Shown here: one piece after another, positions 15,984-24,798 of the stretch
Layout: every line of letters starts with the position of its first letter
Position numbering within the stretch: the first letter of the stretch is position 1
From: Saccharopolyspora soli
Lineage (GTDB): Bacteria > Actinomycetota > Actinomycetes > Mycobacteriales > Pseudonocardiaceae
Direction: 5' to 3'
Length of the DNA stretch: 64,000 nucleotides
Assembly (NCBI RefSeq): GCF_022678645.1
Contig: NZ_JALBWV010000050.1
Location: 1-64,000 of the forward strand
Notes under the pieces: generated by a model
Databases searched by the model: none
Told to the model about the DNA's origin: nothing
What the model saw: the letters and a program-made list of their open reading frames with translations, nothing else
Translations under genes and position numbers: made by a program

Positions 15984-18803
15984 TTAGCTGCAGCCCGAGG
16001 TGGAGCCGCAGCCCTCGCACAGGTAGCACGAGCCCGACGGGCGCATCTTCGTACCGCAGGTCATGCACAGCGGCGCGTCCGCGGCCTTGCCGAGTCGCAG
16101 CTCCAACAGCTCCGTGGAGCTACCCGCCCGCTGCTCATCGCCCTTGCCCTCGATCTTCGCGTAGTCCACTGTGGAGCGCATGGTGTCCAGATCGACATCG
16201 CTGACTTGGCTCGGCGTCTCCTCGGTGCCGTTGACCTGTGCTTCCCGCTCATCGACCGTGAAAACACCCAGCTGGGCCCGCTTTTCGTAGGGCAGGTAGT
16301 CCAGCGCGAGTCGGCGGAACAGGTAGTCCAGCACGCTGCTGGCCATCCGGATGTCCGGGTCGTCGGTCATCCCGGCCGGTTCGAAGCGCAGGTTCTGGAA
16401 CTTCGAAACGTAGAACTCCAGCGGGATGCCGTACTGCAGACCCACCGAGATCGACATCGAGAAGGCGTCCATGACACCGGCCAGCGTCGAACCCTGCTTG
16501 CCCAGTTTGACGAAGATCTCGCCCAGCCCGTCGTCCGGGTACGAACCCGCGTGCAGGTAGCCCTCGGCACCGCCCACCGTGAACGACACCGTCTGGCTCG
16601 GGCGCTTCTTCGGCAGCCGCTTGCGGACCGGACGGTACTCGATCTGCTTCTCGACCGCCTTGTCCTGCTCGCCCTTGTCGCCCTTGCCCGCCGACAACGG
16701 CTGGCCGACCTTGCAGTTGTCGCGGTAGATCGCCAGCGCCTTCAAGCCCAGCTTCCAGCCTTCGAAGTAGAGCTGCTCGACCTCCTCGACGGTCGCCTCC
16801 TCCGGCATGTTCACCGTCTTGGAGATGGCCCCGGAGATGAACGGCTGCACCGCGGCCATCATCCGAACGTGGCCCATCGGCGCGATCGACCGCTCGCCCA
16901 TCGCGCAGTCGAAGACCTCGTAGTGCTCCGGCCGCAGCCCAGGAGCGTCGATCACGTGGCCGTGCTCGGCGATGTACTCGACGATCGCCTCGATCTGCTC
17001 TTCCTGGTAACCCAGCGCCTGCAGCGCCCGCGGCACCGTCTGGTTGACGATCTGCATGGAACCGCCGCCGACCAGCTTCTTGAACTTGACCAGCGCCAGA
17101 TCCGGCTCGATCCCGGTGGTGTCGCAGTCCATCATCAGACCGATGGTCCCGGTCGGGGCCAGCACCGACGCCTGCGCGTTGCGCCAGCCGTTGCGGGCAC
17201 CGATCTCCAGGCCGTCCTGCCACACCCGCGTCGCCAGCTTGTGCACTGCGGCGTCGTTTCGGTGGTAGGTGCGGACCAGGTCGTTGGCCGCCGCGTGCTT
17301 GCGCATCACGCGCTGGTGGGCCTCGGCGTTGCGGGCGTAGCCGTCGTACGGACCGACCACCCCGGCCAGCTCCGCCGACCGCTTGTAGGCGGTGCCGGTC
17401 ATCAGCGAGGTGATCGCCGCCGCCAGCGCCCGGCCGCCGTCGGAGTCGTAGGCGTGGCCGGTCGCCATCAGCAGCGCGCCCAGGTTGGCGTAGCCGATGC
17501 CCAACTGCCGGAACTTCCGGGTGGTGTCACCGATCGCCTCGGTCGGGAAGTCCGCGAAGCAGATCGAGATGTCCATCGCGGTGATGACGAACTCGACGGC
17601 CTTCTCGAACAGCTCGGCGTCGAAGGTCAGGTCGTCGCGCAGGAACTTCAGCAGGTTCAACGAGGCCAGGTTGCAGCTGGAGTTGTCCAGGTGCATGTAC
17701 TCCGAGCACGGGTTGGACGCGGTGATCCGACCCGTCTCCGGCGAGGTGTGCCAGTCGTTGATCGTGTCGTCGTACTGGATGCCCGGATCCGCGCACTCCC
17801 AGGCGGCCTTCGCCATCTTGCGGAACAGGTCCCTGGCCTGCACCGTGTCCAGCACCTCGCCGGACATCCGGGCGCGCAGCCCGAACCGGCCGTCGCTTTC
17901 CACCGCGCGCATGAACTCGTCGGAGACGCGCACCGAGTTGTTGGCGTTCTGGTACTGCACCGAATTGCTGTCGGCACCGCCGAGGTCCATGTCGAAACCG
18001 GCGTCGCGCAACGCCCGGATCTTGTGCTCCTCGCGCGCCTTGGTCTCGATGAACTCCTCGACGTCCGGGTGGTCGACGTCCAGCACGACCATCTTCGCCG
18101 CGCGACGGGTCGCGCCGCCGGACTTGATGGTGCCCGCGGACGCGTCCGCGCCGCGCATGAACGACACCGGACCGGAAGCGGTGCCACCGGAGGACAGCAG
18201 CTCCCGCGAGGAACGGATGCGGGACAGGTTCAACCCGGCACCGGATCCGCCCTTGAAGATCAGGCCCTCTTCCTTGTACCAGTCGAGGATCGACTCCATC
18301 GTGTCGTCGACGGACAGGATGAAGCATGCCGACACCTGCTGCTTGGAGCTGGTACCGACGTTGAACCACACCGGCGAGTTGAAGCTGAACACCTGGTGCA
18401 GCAGCATCCAGGTCAGCTCGTGCTCGAAGATCTCGGCGTCGGTGTCGGTGCTGAAGTAGCCGTGCTCGACACCCGCGGCGACGTAGGTCGACACCACGCG
18501 ATCGATGAGTTGCCGAAGGCTGTTCTCGCGGTCATCGGTACCGACCGCGCCGCGGAAGTACTTGCTGGTGACGATGTTGACGGCGTTCAGCGACCAGAAG
18601 TCGGGGAACTCCACCCCACGCTGTTCGAAATTGATCGAACCGTCCCGCCAGTTGGTCATCACCACATCGCGGCGCTCCCACTTGACCTCGTCGTAGGGGT
18701 GCACCCCCTCCGTGGTGTAGACGCGCTGCACCCGGATGCCCTTGCGGGCATCTGTTTCCGGCTCCCCCGATGCGCCGGCCGGGCTACCGACGGTCTCTGT
18801 CAT
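15984..18803 (-). CDS. nrdJ: Adenosylcobalamin-dependent (class II) ribonucleotide reductase
   Basis: NrdJ makes deoxyribonucleotides from ribonucleotides with a coenzyme-B12 radical and needs no oxygen. The 939-residue protein starts at ATG 18803 (MTETVGSPAGASGEPETDAR), with GGAAGAGGG upstream; a longer open frame running back to 19547 is an artefact overlapping nrdR. Barrel-domain motifs include NSPVWFNVG, the radical region NPCSEYMHLDNSSCNLASLN, and PTGTIGLMMDCDTTG. The C-terminal metal-binding/thiol tail CMTCGTKMRPSGSCYLCEGC ends SGCS. It follows nrdR by 163 bases, and NrdR boxes precede nrdR, so NrdR probably controls the pair. Confidence 0.95.
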   Translation of the reverse strand: MTETVGSPAGASGEPETDARKGIRVQRVYTTEGVHPYDEVKWERRDVVMTNWRDGSINFEQRGVEFPDFWSLNAVNIVTSKYFRGAVGTDDRENSLRQLIDRVVSTYVAAGVEHGYFSTDTDAEIFEHELTWMLLHQVFSFNSPVWFNVGTSSKQQVSACFILSVDDTMESILDWYKEEGLIFKGGSGAGLNLSRIRSSRELLSSGGTASGPVSFMRGADASAGTIKSGGATRRAAKMVVLDVDHPDVEEFIETKAREEHKIRALRDAGFDMDLGGADSNSVQYQNANNSVRVSDEFMRAVESDGRFGLRARMSGEVLDTVQARDLFRKMAKAAWECADPGIQYDDTINDWHTSPETGRITASNPCSEYMHLDNSSCNLASLNLLKFLRDDLTFDAELFEKAVEFVITAMDISICFADFPTEAIGDTTRKFRQLGIGYANLGALLMATGHAYDSDGGRALAAAITSLMTGTAYKRSAELAGVVGPYDGYARNAEAHQRVMRKHAAANDLVRTYHRNDAAVHKLATRVWQDGLEIGARNGWRNAQASVLAPTGTIGLMMDCDTTGIEPDLALVKFKKLVGGGSMQIVNQTVPRALQALGYQEEQIEAIVEYIAEHGHVIDAPGLRPEHYEVFDCAMGERSIAPMGHVRMMAAVQPFISGAISKTVNMPEEATVEEVEQLYFEGWKLGLKALAIYRDNCKVGQPLSAGKGDKGEQDKAVEKQIEYRPVRKRLPKKRPSQTVSFTVGGAEGYLHAGSYPDDGLGEIFVKLGKQGSTLAGVMDAFSMSISVGLQYGIPLEFYVSKFQNLRFEPAGMTDDPDIRMASSVLDYLFRRLALDYLPYEKRAQLGVFTVDEREAQVNGTEETPSQVSDVDLDTMRSTVDYAKIEGKGDEQRAGSSTELLELRLGKAADAPLCMTCGTKMRPSGSCYLCEGCGSTSGCS

Positions 18804-18966
18804 GACCTGACCCTCTTCCTTGTCGCTCGCTCGTCGTGCTTCGTCGGCCCCGTCCGGGCTCCCCGTCCGGTTCGGTCGTGACCCTGTCCTCAGCGGCGCC
18901 CCACCCCGGGACGTCGGCTGACGTTTTGTGCCTCCGGCGCCGCGGCGGGACGCGCGCCGACGCGAC

Positions 18967-19461
18967 TTACTCACGGCTGCCCTCCGCGTTCTGCTCCGCA
19001 CCGGCCTGCGCGGCGTGCCGCGCCGCGCGGAGGTCGGCGATCTCCTTCTCGAAGTCCTCCACCGAGGAATACGCCCGGTATACGCTCGCAAAGCGGAGGT
19101 AGGCGACCTCGTCCAGCTCGCGCAGCGGCCCGAGGATCGCCAGCCCCACCTCGTGGCTGGGCAGCTCGGACACGCCGAGCGACCGGACCGTCTCCTCGAC
19201 CTGGTGCGCGAGCTGCTGCAGCGCGTCCTCCTCGACCGGCCGCCCCTGGCAGGCGCGGCGCACGCCGCGGACCACCTTCTCGCGGCTGAAGGGTTCGGTG
19301 ACGCCGGAACGCTTGACCACCGAAAGCACCAGTTCCTCGATGGTCGTGAACCGCCGACCGCACGTCGAGCACGACCGCCTGCGCCGGATCGCCTGGCCTT
19401 CCTCGACCTCGCGCGAGTCGACGACCCGGGAGTCCTCGCCGCGGCAGAACGGGCACCGCAC
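18967..19461 (-). CDS. nrdR: Transcriptional repressor NrdR
   Basis: NrdR senses (d)ATP and represses ribonucleotide reductase genes. The 164-residue protein has an N-terminal zinc ribbon, CPFCRGEDSRVVDSREVEEG with CSTCGRRF (residues 3-37), and an ATP-cone from about residue 49 (VVKRSGVTEPFSREKVVRGV). The GTG start at 19461 matches the family start MRCPFC. The first gene of the nrdR-nrdJ unit, it has two box-like sequences 103-139 bases upstream. It is also next to the LysM-lexA SOS module, as in mycobacteria. Confidence 0.95.
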   Translation of the reverse strand: MRCPFCRGEDSRVVDSREVEEGQAIRRRRSCSTCGRRFTTIEELVLSVVKRSGVTEPFSREKVVRGVRRACQGRPVEEDALQQLAHQVEETVRSLGVSELPSHEVGLAILGPLRELDEVAYLRFASVYRAYSSVEDFEKEIADLRAARHAAQAGAEQNAEGSRE

Positions 19462-19563
19462 CGGCCCTCACCCCCCTTCCCCAGTTTTGTCGCGACTGGC
19501 CCGCAGGCAGCCAACGACCGACTCACGCTCCGTGGGTGCGCAAACACCTAAAAGCCCAACCTG

Positions 19564-19600
19564 TGGACTAAATACACGGACGTAACTACTAGATGTTGTG
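19564..19600 (-). promoter_or_regulatory. Candidate paired NrdR boxes upstream of nrdR
   Basis: Two related 16-base sequences at 19564-19579 and 19585-19600 share the minus-strand core xxxATxTAGT and are 21 bases apart, two DNA turns. Paired boxes at whole-turn spacing are the known NrdR arrangement. The match to the published consensus is partial. Confidence 0.45.
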
Positions 19601-19721
19601 GTTGACTCTAATCCGCACCGCACCGCTACGCAAACTCGACACACCGGCGCGGCACGACCGAATGACACCGACTTCACGGCGACGGCAGAAACCCCCAGGT
19701 CGCCACCGAACGAGCACTCGA

Positions 19722-20186
19722 TCAGGCGCCGCTGGGCACCAGCAGTAACCGACCAGCCTCCACCGCGGTCTTGTCCAGCCCGTTGAGCTCGACGATCCGC
19801 GCAACCACGGCGCGCGGATCGCTGTCCGGCGCCACCCGGCCCGCGATCTCCCAGAGCGTGTCCCCCGCGTGCACTTCCACCACAGCCGTACCACCCGACA
19901 CCGGCGCATCGCCGAGCCCGAACAGCCCCACCAGCATGACAATGAGGAAAGTGAAGATCCCCACCGAGGTCAGCCAGAGCCACTCGCCGCTCCGGCGTGC
20001 CCGGCCGCATCCGGCGACCGCCTGCCTCGCCCGCACACCCGAGCCGCGCGAGATGATGCGACCGGACGTCCGCCGCATGCCCCCGCTCGGCCGGGGCATC
20101 GCGACCGGATCGCCCACCGGTCGCCGCGCGGCGACCTCCCGCTCGGCCGGACGTGCCAGTCCCGCCGCATCGATGAACGTGGTCAT
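19722..20186 (-). CDS. Membrane-anchored LysM protein, SOS-controlled (Rv2719c-like)
   Basis: The 154-residue protein starts at ATG 20186, with GGGAGG four bases upstream. It has a basic cytoplasmic N-terminus, one membrane segment (LWLTSVGIFTFLIVMLVGLFGLG, about residues 69-91) and a C-terminal LysM domain (VEVHAGDTLWEIAGRVAP ... IVELNGLDKTAVEAGRLLLVP). In M. tuberculosis the gene divergent from lexA encodes a DNA-damage-induced LysM protein that affects division; position and layout here match it. A near-consensus SOS box sits 27 bases before the start. Role as a division regulator is inferred from the homologue. Confidence 0.88.
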   Translation of the reverse strand: MTTFIDAAGLARPAEREVAARRPVGDPVAMPRPSGGMRRTSGRIISRGSGVRARQAVAGCGRARRSGEWLWLTSVGIFTFLIVMLVGLFGLGDAPVSGGTAVVEVHAGDTLWEIAGRVAPDSDPRAVVARIVELNGLDKTAVEAGRLLLVPSGA

Positions 20187-20212
20187 GATGCCTCCCGCAC
20201 CGCGAATCATGA

Positions 20213-20228
20213 TCGAATGGATGTTCGA
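20213..20228 (-). promoter_or_regulatory. SOS box (LexA site) for the LysM gene
   Basis: TCGAATGGATGTTCGA matches 11 of the 12 specified bases of the actinobacterial consensus TCGAAC-N4-GTTCGA. It lies 27-42 bases upstream of the LysM start codon, in the divergent lexA control region. Confidence 0.8.
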
Positions 20229-20294
20229 TCGAACCTGCGTGCGATTGTGTACCACGACCACACCACAAGGCGAGACCCGTGGCTGAAAATTAAC

Positions 20295-20335
20295 TCGAAC
20301 AGGTGTTTGATCTCTACGTTTCTCCCGTCTACTGT
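20295..20335 (+). promoter_or_regulatory. lexA promoter with SOS box (autoregulation)
   Basis: The box TCGAACAGGTGTTTGA (20295-20310, 11 of 12 consensus bases) overlaps a TTGATC hexamer (20307-20312). This is spaced 17 bases from TACTGT (20330-20335). LexA bound here would cover the -35 region. The lexA start codon is 69 bases beyond. Confidence 0.75.
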
Positions 20336-20403
20336 GGAAACCGGGCGGACTGAAGTCCCCCGCGACCAGACCAGACCGCAGTTCAGACGGACAGGAGGCA
20401 GCG

Positions 20404-21126
20404 GTGGCGAGGAATGCGACCGGCTCGATCAAGGGCCGTGTGATGGACGTCAAGGACGACTCCGAGGCCGATGTGCACACCCTGCCCGAACAGGCCAGCG
20501 GGGCCGAAGAACTCAGCGACCGCCAGCTCAGAGTGCTGGAGGCCATTCGGAAGTGGATGCGGGAACACGGCTATCCACCCAGCGTCCGGGAGATCGGTGA
20601 TGCCGTCGGACTCACCTCGACCTCGTCGGTGGCCTACCAGCTCCGCGTGCTGGAGCGGAAGGGTTACCTGCGGCGGGACCCGCACCGACCACGCACCGTC
20701 GGCGTGCTGGTCGGCGGCGAGCCGGACACCGCGGAACTGGCTGGGCAGACCAAACCGGCATACGTGCCGGTGGTGGGTCGCATCGCGGCTGGTGGCCCGA
20801 TCCTGGCCGAGGAATCGATCGAAGATGTCTTCCCGCTGCCGAAGGAGATCGTCGGCGACGGCACGCTCTTCTTGCTGAAGGTGGTAGGCGACTCGATGGT
20901 CGATCTCGCCATCACCGACGGTGACTGGGTGGCGGTGCGCCAGCAGCCCGACGCGGACAACGGCGACGTCGTGGCGGCCATGATCGACGGCGAAGCGACG
21001 GTGAAGACCTTCAAGCGAACCGACGAGCACGTCTGGCTGCTGCCGCACAACTCGGCCTACGAGCCCATCCTCGGTGACGACGCCGCGATCTTGGGCAAGG
21101 TCGTCGCAGTGCTGCGACGTCTCTGA
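20404..21126 (+). CDS. lexA: SOS repressor LexA
   Basis: LexA represses DNA-damage genes and cleaves itself when RecA filaments form. The 240-residue protein has an N-terminal winged helix (ELSDRQLRVLEAIRKWM, then PPSVREIGDAVGLTSTSSV, residues 37-76). The autocleavage site Ala129-Gly130 is in RIAAGGPILAEE. Catalytic Ser164 is in VGDSMVD and Lys201 in EATVKTF. The GTG at 20404 has AGGAGG 5-10 bases upstream. An extra ~35 residues precede the winged helix, as in other actinobacterial LexA proteins. Confidence 0.97.
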   Translation: MARNATGSIKGRVMDVKDDSEADVHTLPEQASGAEELSDRQLRVLEAIRKWMREHGYPPSVREIGDAVGLTSTSSVAYQLRVLERKGYLRRDPHRPRTVGVLVGGEPDTAELAGQTKPAYVPVVGRIAAGGPILAEESIEDVFPLPKEIVGDGTLFLLKVVGDSMVDLAITDGDWVAVRQQPDADNGDVVAAMIDGEATVKTFKRTDEHVWLLPHNSAYEPILGDDAAILGKVVAVLRRL

Positions 21127-21132
21127 CGGTGC

Positions 21133-21171
21133 GGGGACCGGCTCCGAACCCGAGTCGGGCAAGCGGTCCCC
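21133..21171 (+). terminator. Hairpin after lexA
   Basis: GGGGACCG (21133-21140) and CGGTCCCC (21164-21171) pair perfectly, with partial pairing inside the loop. It lies between the lexA stop and the convergent gene ending at 21188. Confidence 0.55.
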
Positions 21172-21187
21172 ACTCCCGAAGCAATCG

Positions 21188-22252
21188 CTAGTGGGTTCGG
21201 CGGCGGAACCGACCGGCGAGGAAGACGAGCAATCCGGCCAGCGCAGCGGCGAGCAGCAGCGCTTGCCCGGTGGACATCCCGGTCTGCTCGGTCTGCGGTT
21301 GCGCCTGGTCGGCTTCACCACCCGGTGGCGGAGCCGATCCGGTGCCTTCGTTCGGCGCACCAGTCGTTCCCGCGGCCGCTGCCGCCGCGCCGGAAATCCG
21401 GCGGACCGGCTGGTTGCCTTCGGATGCGGACAACAGGGCGCCGTCCGGTTCCCACGCGATGGCCTCGCCCTGCTGCTCGTTCGGCAGCGGGATGCGCAGC
21501 GGTTCCCGCTGGAATGCTGCGACCAGGTCGCCATCGGGGGCGTTGTACAGGTACGCGTCGGTGTAGGTGCGGATGGCGACGACCGTGCCGTCCTGGCTCA
21601 CCGATCCGCCGGTCACCAGGACCGAACCCAGCACGCCGCTCATCGGGCCGCCCGGAGTTCGGGTGGAGCGCAGCGCGATCGAGCCGACCTTCTCCAACGG
21701 CACGGTGCGGTCGGCCGCGAGTGCCCCGCTGGGGCGGTAAATGCCCGCCAAGCCCAGCGGCTCCTTCGTGACGATGTGCGGAACACCGGCCCGATCGAGC
21801 AGCAGTGCCTCGGCATCGTGCGGGCCGTCCGGGTAGGAGAGGCGGTACAGCCTCGCGCCGCCACCGGGGGGCATCACGTGCAGTGCGACGTCTTCGCGCC
21901 GTTGACTGTTGTCCCCGATGTCGGCGAGCCACAACGAGCCGTCGTGCCCCAACGCAAGGTCCTCGATGTCGTACGGGTTGTTCGACGCCGTCCGGACGTC
22001 GCGGACCGAGCAGTCGGCCGGATCGAGGACGAAAACCCGCAGCGAGCTGCCGCCGTCGCCAACCGCATACCAGGCCGATCCGTCCGACGCGAGCCCGGAC
22101 AACTCGGCGAGTCGATCGTCGTCGACGCGGCACTGGTCAACCGGTGCGGGCAACTGCTGGGCAGCGGCCCTCGGTGCCGCCGAGGCCGTTCCCGAGGCCA
22201 CCGTCAGCAGCAGCGCGGCCGCCGCCACGCCGCCCGCACCGGCGGTGCTCAC
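21188..22252 (-). CDS. Exported, membrane-anchored beta-propeller-like protein
   Basis: The 354-residue protein has a signal peptide (GVAAAALLLTVASGTASA), a middle region of repeated beta-rich units and a C-terminal membrane helix (GQALLLAAALAGLLVFLAGRF) with a basic tail. The repeats include LAELSGLASDGSAWYAVGDGG, IEDLALGHDGSLWLADIGDN, DAEALLLDRAGVPHIVT and GEAIAWEPDGALLSASEG. A Pro/Gly/Glu-rich linker separates the last two parts. It would display a six- or seven-blade propeller-like domain outside the cell. The GTG start overlaps the hflX stop by four bases. Function unknown; M. tuberculosis has a membrane protein gene in a similar position. Confidence 0.75.
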   Translation of the reverse strand: MSTAGAGGVAAAALLLTVASGTASAAPRAAAQQLPAPVDQCRVDDDRLAELSGLASDGSAWYAVGDGGSSLRVFVLDPADCSVRDVRTASNNPYDIEDLALGHDGSLWLADIGDNSQRREDVALHVMPPGGGARLYRLSYPDGPHDAEALLLDRAGVPHIVTKEPLGLAGIYRPSGALAADRTVPLEKVGSIALRSTRTPGGPMSGVLGSVLVTGGSVSQDGTVVAIRTYTDAYLYNAPDGDLVAAFQREPLRIPLPNEQQGEAIAWEPDGALLSASEGNQPVRRISGAAAAAAGTTGAPNEGTGSAPPPGGEADQAQPQTEQTGMSTGQALLLAAALAGLLVFLAGRFRRRTH

Positions 22253-23715
22253 CCGGTTCCCGCGAACGGCTGGAGCACGCTGGCCAGGTCGGATCGGACC
22301 TTGGCGCGTACTCGGGTGCCGTCCGGGGTGTGTTCCTCGTCGACCACTTCGCCTTCGGCGTGCACTCGCGCGACCAGTTCGCCTCGGGTGTAGGGCACCA
22401 GCGCGTCGACGAAGACGTCCGGTCGCGGCAGCCGTTCGGCGATCACCTCGCGCAGCGCCTCGATGCCTTGGCCGCTGTGCGCCGAGACGAACACCGCACC
22501 GGGCAACAACCGACGCAGTTCCGCTATGCGAGTGGCGTCCACCGAGTCGATCTTGTTGACCACCAGCAGTTCCGGCGGCATCGCCGTCTTGTGGTCCGCG
22601 GCGATCTCGGTGAGCACCTCGCGCACCGCGGCGACCTGCTCGTGCGGTGCCGGTTCGGAGCCGTCCACGACGTGCACCAGCAGGTCCGCGCCGGTGACCT
22701 CTTCCAACGTGGAGCGGAACGCCTCGACCAGTTGGTGCGGCAGGTGTCGGACGAAACCGACCGTGTCGGTGAGCGTGTAGGTCCGGCCTTCCGGGGTGCT
22801 CGCCCGTCGGGTGGTCGGGTCCAGGGTGGCGAACAGCGCGTCCTCCACCAGCACTCCCGCACCGGTCAGCGCGTTGAGCAGACTGGACTTGCCCGCGTTG
22901 GTGTAGCCCGCGATGGCCACCCCGGCGACCTCGTTGGCTTCCCGACGGCCGCGCTTGGTGCCGCGCACCGTGCGCATCGAGGCGAGGTCTTTGCGGAGCT
23001 TGCTGATTCGCTTGTGGATGCGACGCCGGTCGGTCTCCAGCTTGGTCTCACCGGGACCGCGGGTACCAACGCCGCCGTTCGCACCAGCTCGGCCACCGGC
23101 CTGCCGGGACATCGCCTCACCCCAACCGCGCAGGCGCGGCAGGAAGTACTGCAGCTGAGCGAGCTCGACTTGCGCCTTGCCCTCCTTCGACCGGGCGTGC
23201 TGGGCGAAGATGTCCAAGATCAGGGCGGTCCGGTCGACCACCTTGACCTTCAGCTTCTCCTCCAGCTGCCGCAGCTGGCCGGGCGAGAGCTCGCCGTCGC
23301 AGATGACGGTGTCGGCTCCGGTGGCCACGACGATGTCGCGCAGCTCGCGGACCTTGCCGGAGCCCACGTAGGTACCGGGGTCCGGTCGGTCGCGGCGCTG
23401 GATGATGCCTTCCAACACCTGCGAGCCAGCGGTCTCGGCCAGCCGTGCGAGTTCGGCCAGCGAGGCGTCGGCGTGCGCCGCGTCGCCGTCGGTCCAGACC
23501 CCGACCAACACCACGCGCTCCAGGCGGAGCTGGCGGTATTCGACCTCGGTGATGTCCGCGAGCTCGGTGGACAGCCCGGCGATCCGCCGCAGCGACGCGC
23601 GGTCTGCGAGTTCCATCTCGCCCGTGGACGGTTCCGCAGTGAGGATGGGTTCGAATTCGTCGGCATCGACCGCGACGCGGTCGAGCTCGGCGGATGAGGT
23701 CAAAGAATTTTTCAT
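22249..23715 (-). CDS. hflX: GTPase HflX
   Basis: HflX is a ribosome-associated GTPase that splits stalled 70S ribosomes after stress. The 488-residue protein has an N-terminal HflX domain (VVLVGVWTDGD ... YVGSGKVRELRDIV), a linker with GTRGPGETKLETDRRRI and a G domain. The G domain has Walker A AGYTNAGKSSLLNALTG, DTVGF (G3) and VNKIDSVD (G4). The ATG at 23715 gives an N-terminus slightly longer than E. coli HflX, as usual in actinobacteria. It is upstream of and coupled to the propeller-protein gene. Confidence 0.95.
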   Translation of the reverse strand: MKNSLTSSAELDRVAVDADEFEPILTAEPSTGEMELADRASLRRIAGLSTELADITEVEYRQLRLERVVLVGVWTDGDAAHADASLAELARLAETAGSQVLEGIIQRRDRPDPGTYVGSGKVRELRDIVVATGADTVICDGELSPGQLRQLEEKLKVKVVDRTALILDIFAQHARSKEGKAQVELAQLQYFLPRLRGWGEAMSRQAGGRAGANGGVGTRGPGETKLETDRRRIHKRISKLRKDLASMRTVRGTKRGRREANEVAGVAIAGYTNAGKSSLLNALTGAGVLVEDALFATLDPTTRRASTPEGRTYTLTDTVGFVRHLPHQLVEAFRSTLEEVTGADLLVHVVDGSEPAPHEQVAAVREVLTEIAADHKTAMPPELLVVNKIDSVDATRIAELRRLLPGAVFVSAHSGQGIEALREVIAERLPRPDVFVDALVPYTRGELVARVHAEGEVVDEEHTPDGTRVRAKVRSDLASVLQPFAGTG

Positions 23716-23858
23716 ATCGACCCCATTGTCCCACGCGCAGCGACCGAATTTCACGCCTCGCGCGCGCCATGCCCCGTTTGCGCTGGTATGACGTGCACCA
23801 GACGAAGCGGGAAGCGACGCGTTCGCGGCGTCAAATGAAGTCCGGCGACGTGGGAAGC

Positions 23859-23880
23859 GGCGATTTCGCGCTAAATCGCC
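23859..23880. repeat. Dispersed palindrome, copy between dapF and hflX
   Basis: GGCGATTT and AAATCGCC form a perfect eight-base stem around CGCGCT. Flanking GGAA/TTCC extends the symmetry. Related palindromes with the same GGCGATTTCGCG core occur at 41439-41472 and 53403-53424. It could terminate dapF transcription. Confidence 0.6.
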
Positions 23881-23946
23881 AGTTCCACCAGGCCACGGGA
23901 ACGGAATCAGGACGGGCACGGCGGCGCCGATCGGCGCTTTGGGCCG

Positions 23947-24789
23947 CTACGGGTGCTGCCACCAGGTCGGGTCCAGGTGGCCTCGGGCGACGAGCACGGC
24001 AGGTCCGGTCAGGGTGGAACTCGTCGCGGTGATCTCCACCTCGACGGTGCCGCCTGGGATGTGCACCACCCGGCGGCCGGTGTCCACACCGACCGCATGC
24101 AGCGCGGCCACCGTGGCCGCGACCGTGCCGGTACCGCAGGAACGGGTTTCGCCGACGCCGCGTTCGTGGACGCGCATTTGCACGTGATCGTCTTCGAGCG
24201 GCCGGACGAACTCGACGTTCACGCCGTTCGGGAACAGGTGGCGGTCGTGCGGCGGCGCGGTCGTCAGGTCGAGCGCACCGAGTTCGACGGCGCTCACGCA
24301 AGCCAGGTGCGGGTTGCCGACGTCCACGGCGATCCCGGCGAAGGACTGGCCGGAGGCGCTGGTGGTCGACTCGCCGAAGATCTTGGCGGGACCCATGTCG
24401 ACCGTGACCCGACCGTCGTCGTGGATCCGGACCGCCCGAACGCCCGCGCGAGTTCCAATTAGCATCTCGCCGGATGTCGCCAGCCCGGCGTCGACGAGGT
24501 AGCGGGCGAACACCCGCACGCCGTTGCCGCACATCTCGGCGATCGAACCATCGGCGTTGCGGTAGTCCATGAACCACACGTCCGCTGGCACATCGGCCGG
24601 GGCATCCTCCAGCGCACCCGTGCGGATCACCCGCAGCACGCCGTCCGCACCCAGCCCGCGATGCCGATCGCACAGCGCCTGCACGCGTTCGTCGGTGAGC
24701 GCCAGCGCGCCGTCCGGGTCGGGCAAGATGACGAAGTCGTTCTGGGTGCCGTGGCCCTTGACGAACTCGGGCCCCTGGAAGGAATGCAC
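23947..24789 (-). CDS. dapF: Diaminopimelate epimerase
   Basis: DapF converts LL- to meso-diaminopimelate for lysine and peptidoglycan synthesis. The 280-residue protein has the paired catalytic cysteines in AEMCGNGVRVFARY (near residue 87) and TRSCGTGTVAATVAA (near residue 218). GHGTQNDFVILPD near the start and the NADGSIAEMCGNG signature are also present. The GTG at 24789 was used; a shorter start near VKGHGTQ is possible. It is nine bases downstream of miaA in the conserved miaA-dapF-hflX order. Confidence 0.95.
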   Translation of the reverse strand: MHSFQGPEFVKGHGTQNDFVILPDPDGALALTDERVQALCDRHRGLGADGVLRVIRTGALEDAPADVPADVWFMDYRNADGSIAEMCGNGVRVFARYLVDAGLATSGEMLIGTRAGVRAVRIHDDGRVTVDMGPAKIFGESTTSASGQSFAGIAVDVGNPHLACVSAVELGALDLTTAPPHDRHLFPNGVNVEFVRPLEDDHVQMRVHERGVGETRSCGTGTVAATVAALHAVGVDTGRRVVHIPGGTVEVEITATSSTLTGPAVLVARGHLDPTWWQHP

Positions 24790-24798
24790 GGGGCCAGT

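Noticed and set aside
18804..18966. Possible cobalamin riboswitch before nrdJ
   Set aside because: No B12-box-like sequence or suitable fold could be seen in the 163-base gap.
15984..19547. A single 1187-codon frame covering nrdJ plus upstream sequence
   Set aside because: The upstream part reads arginine-rich nonsense antisense-like sequence within nrdR. nrdJ homology starts at the ATG at 18803, which has a ribosome-binding site.
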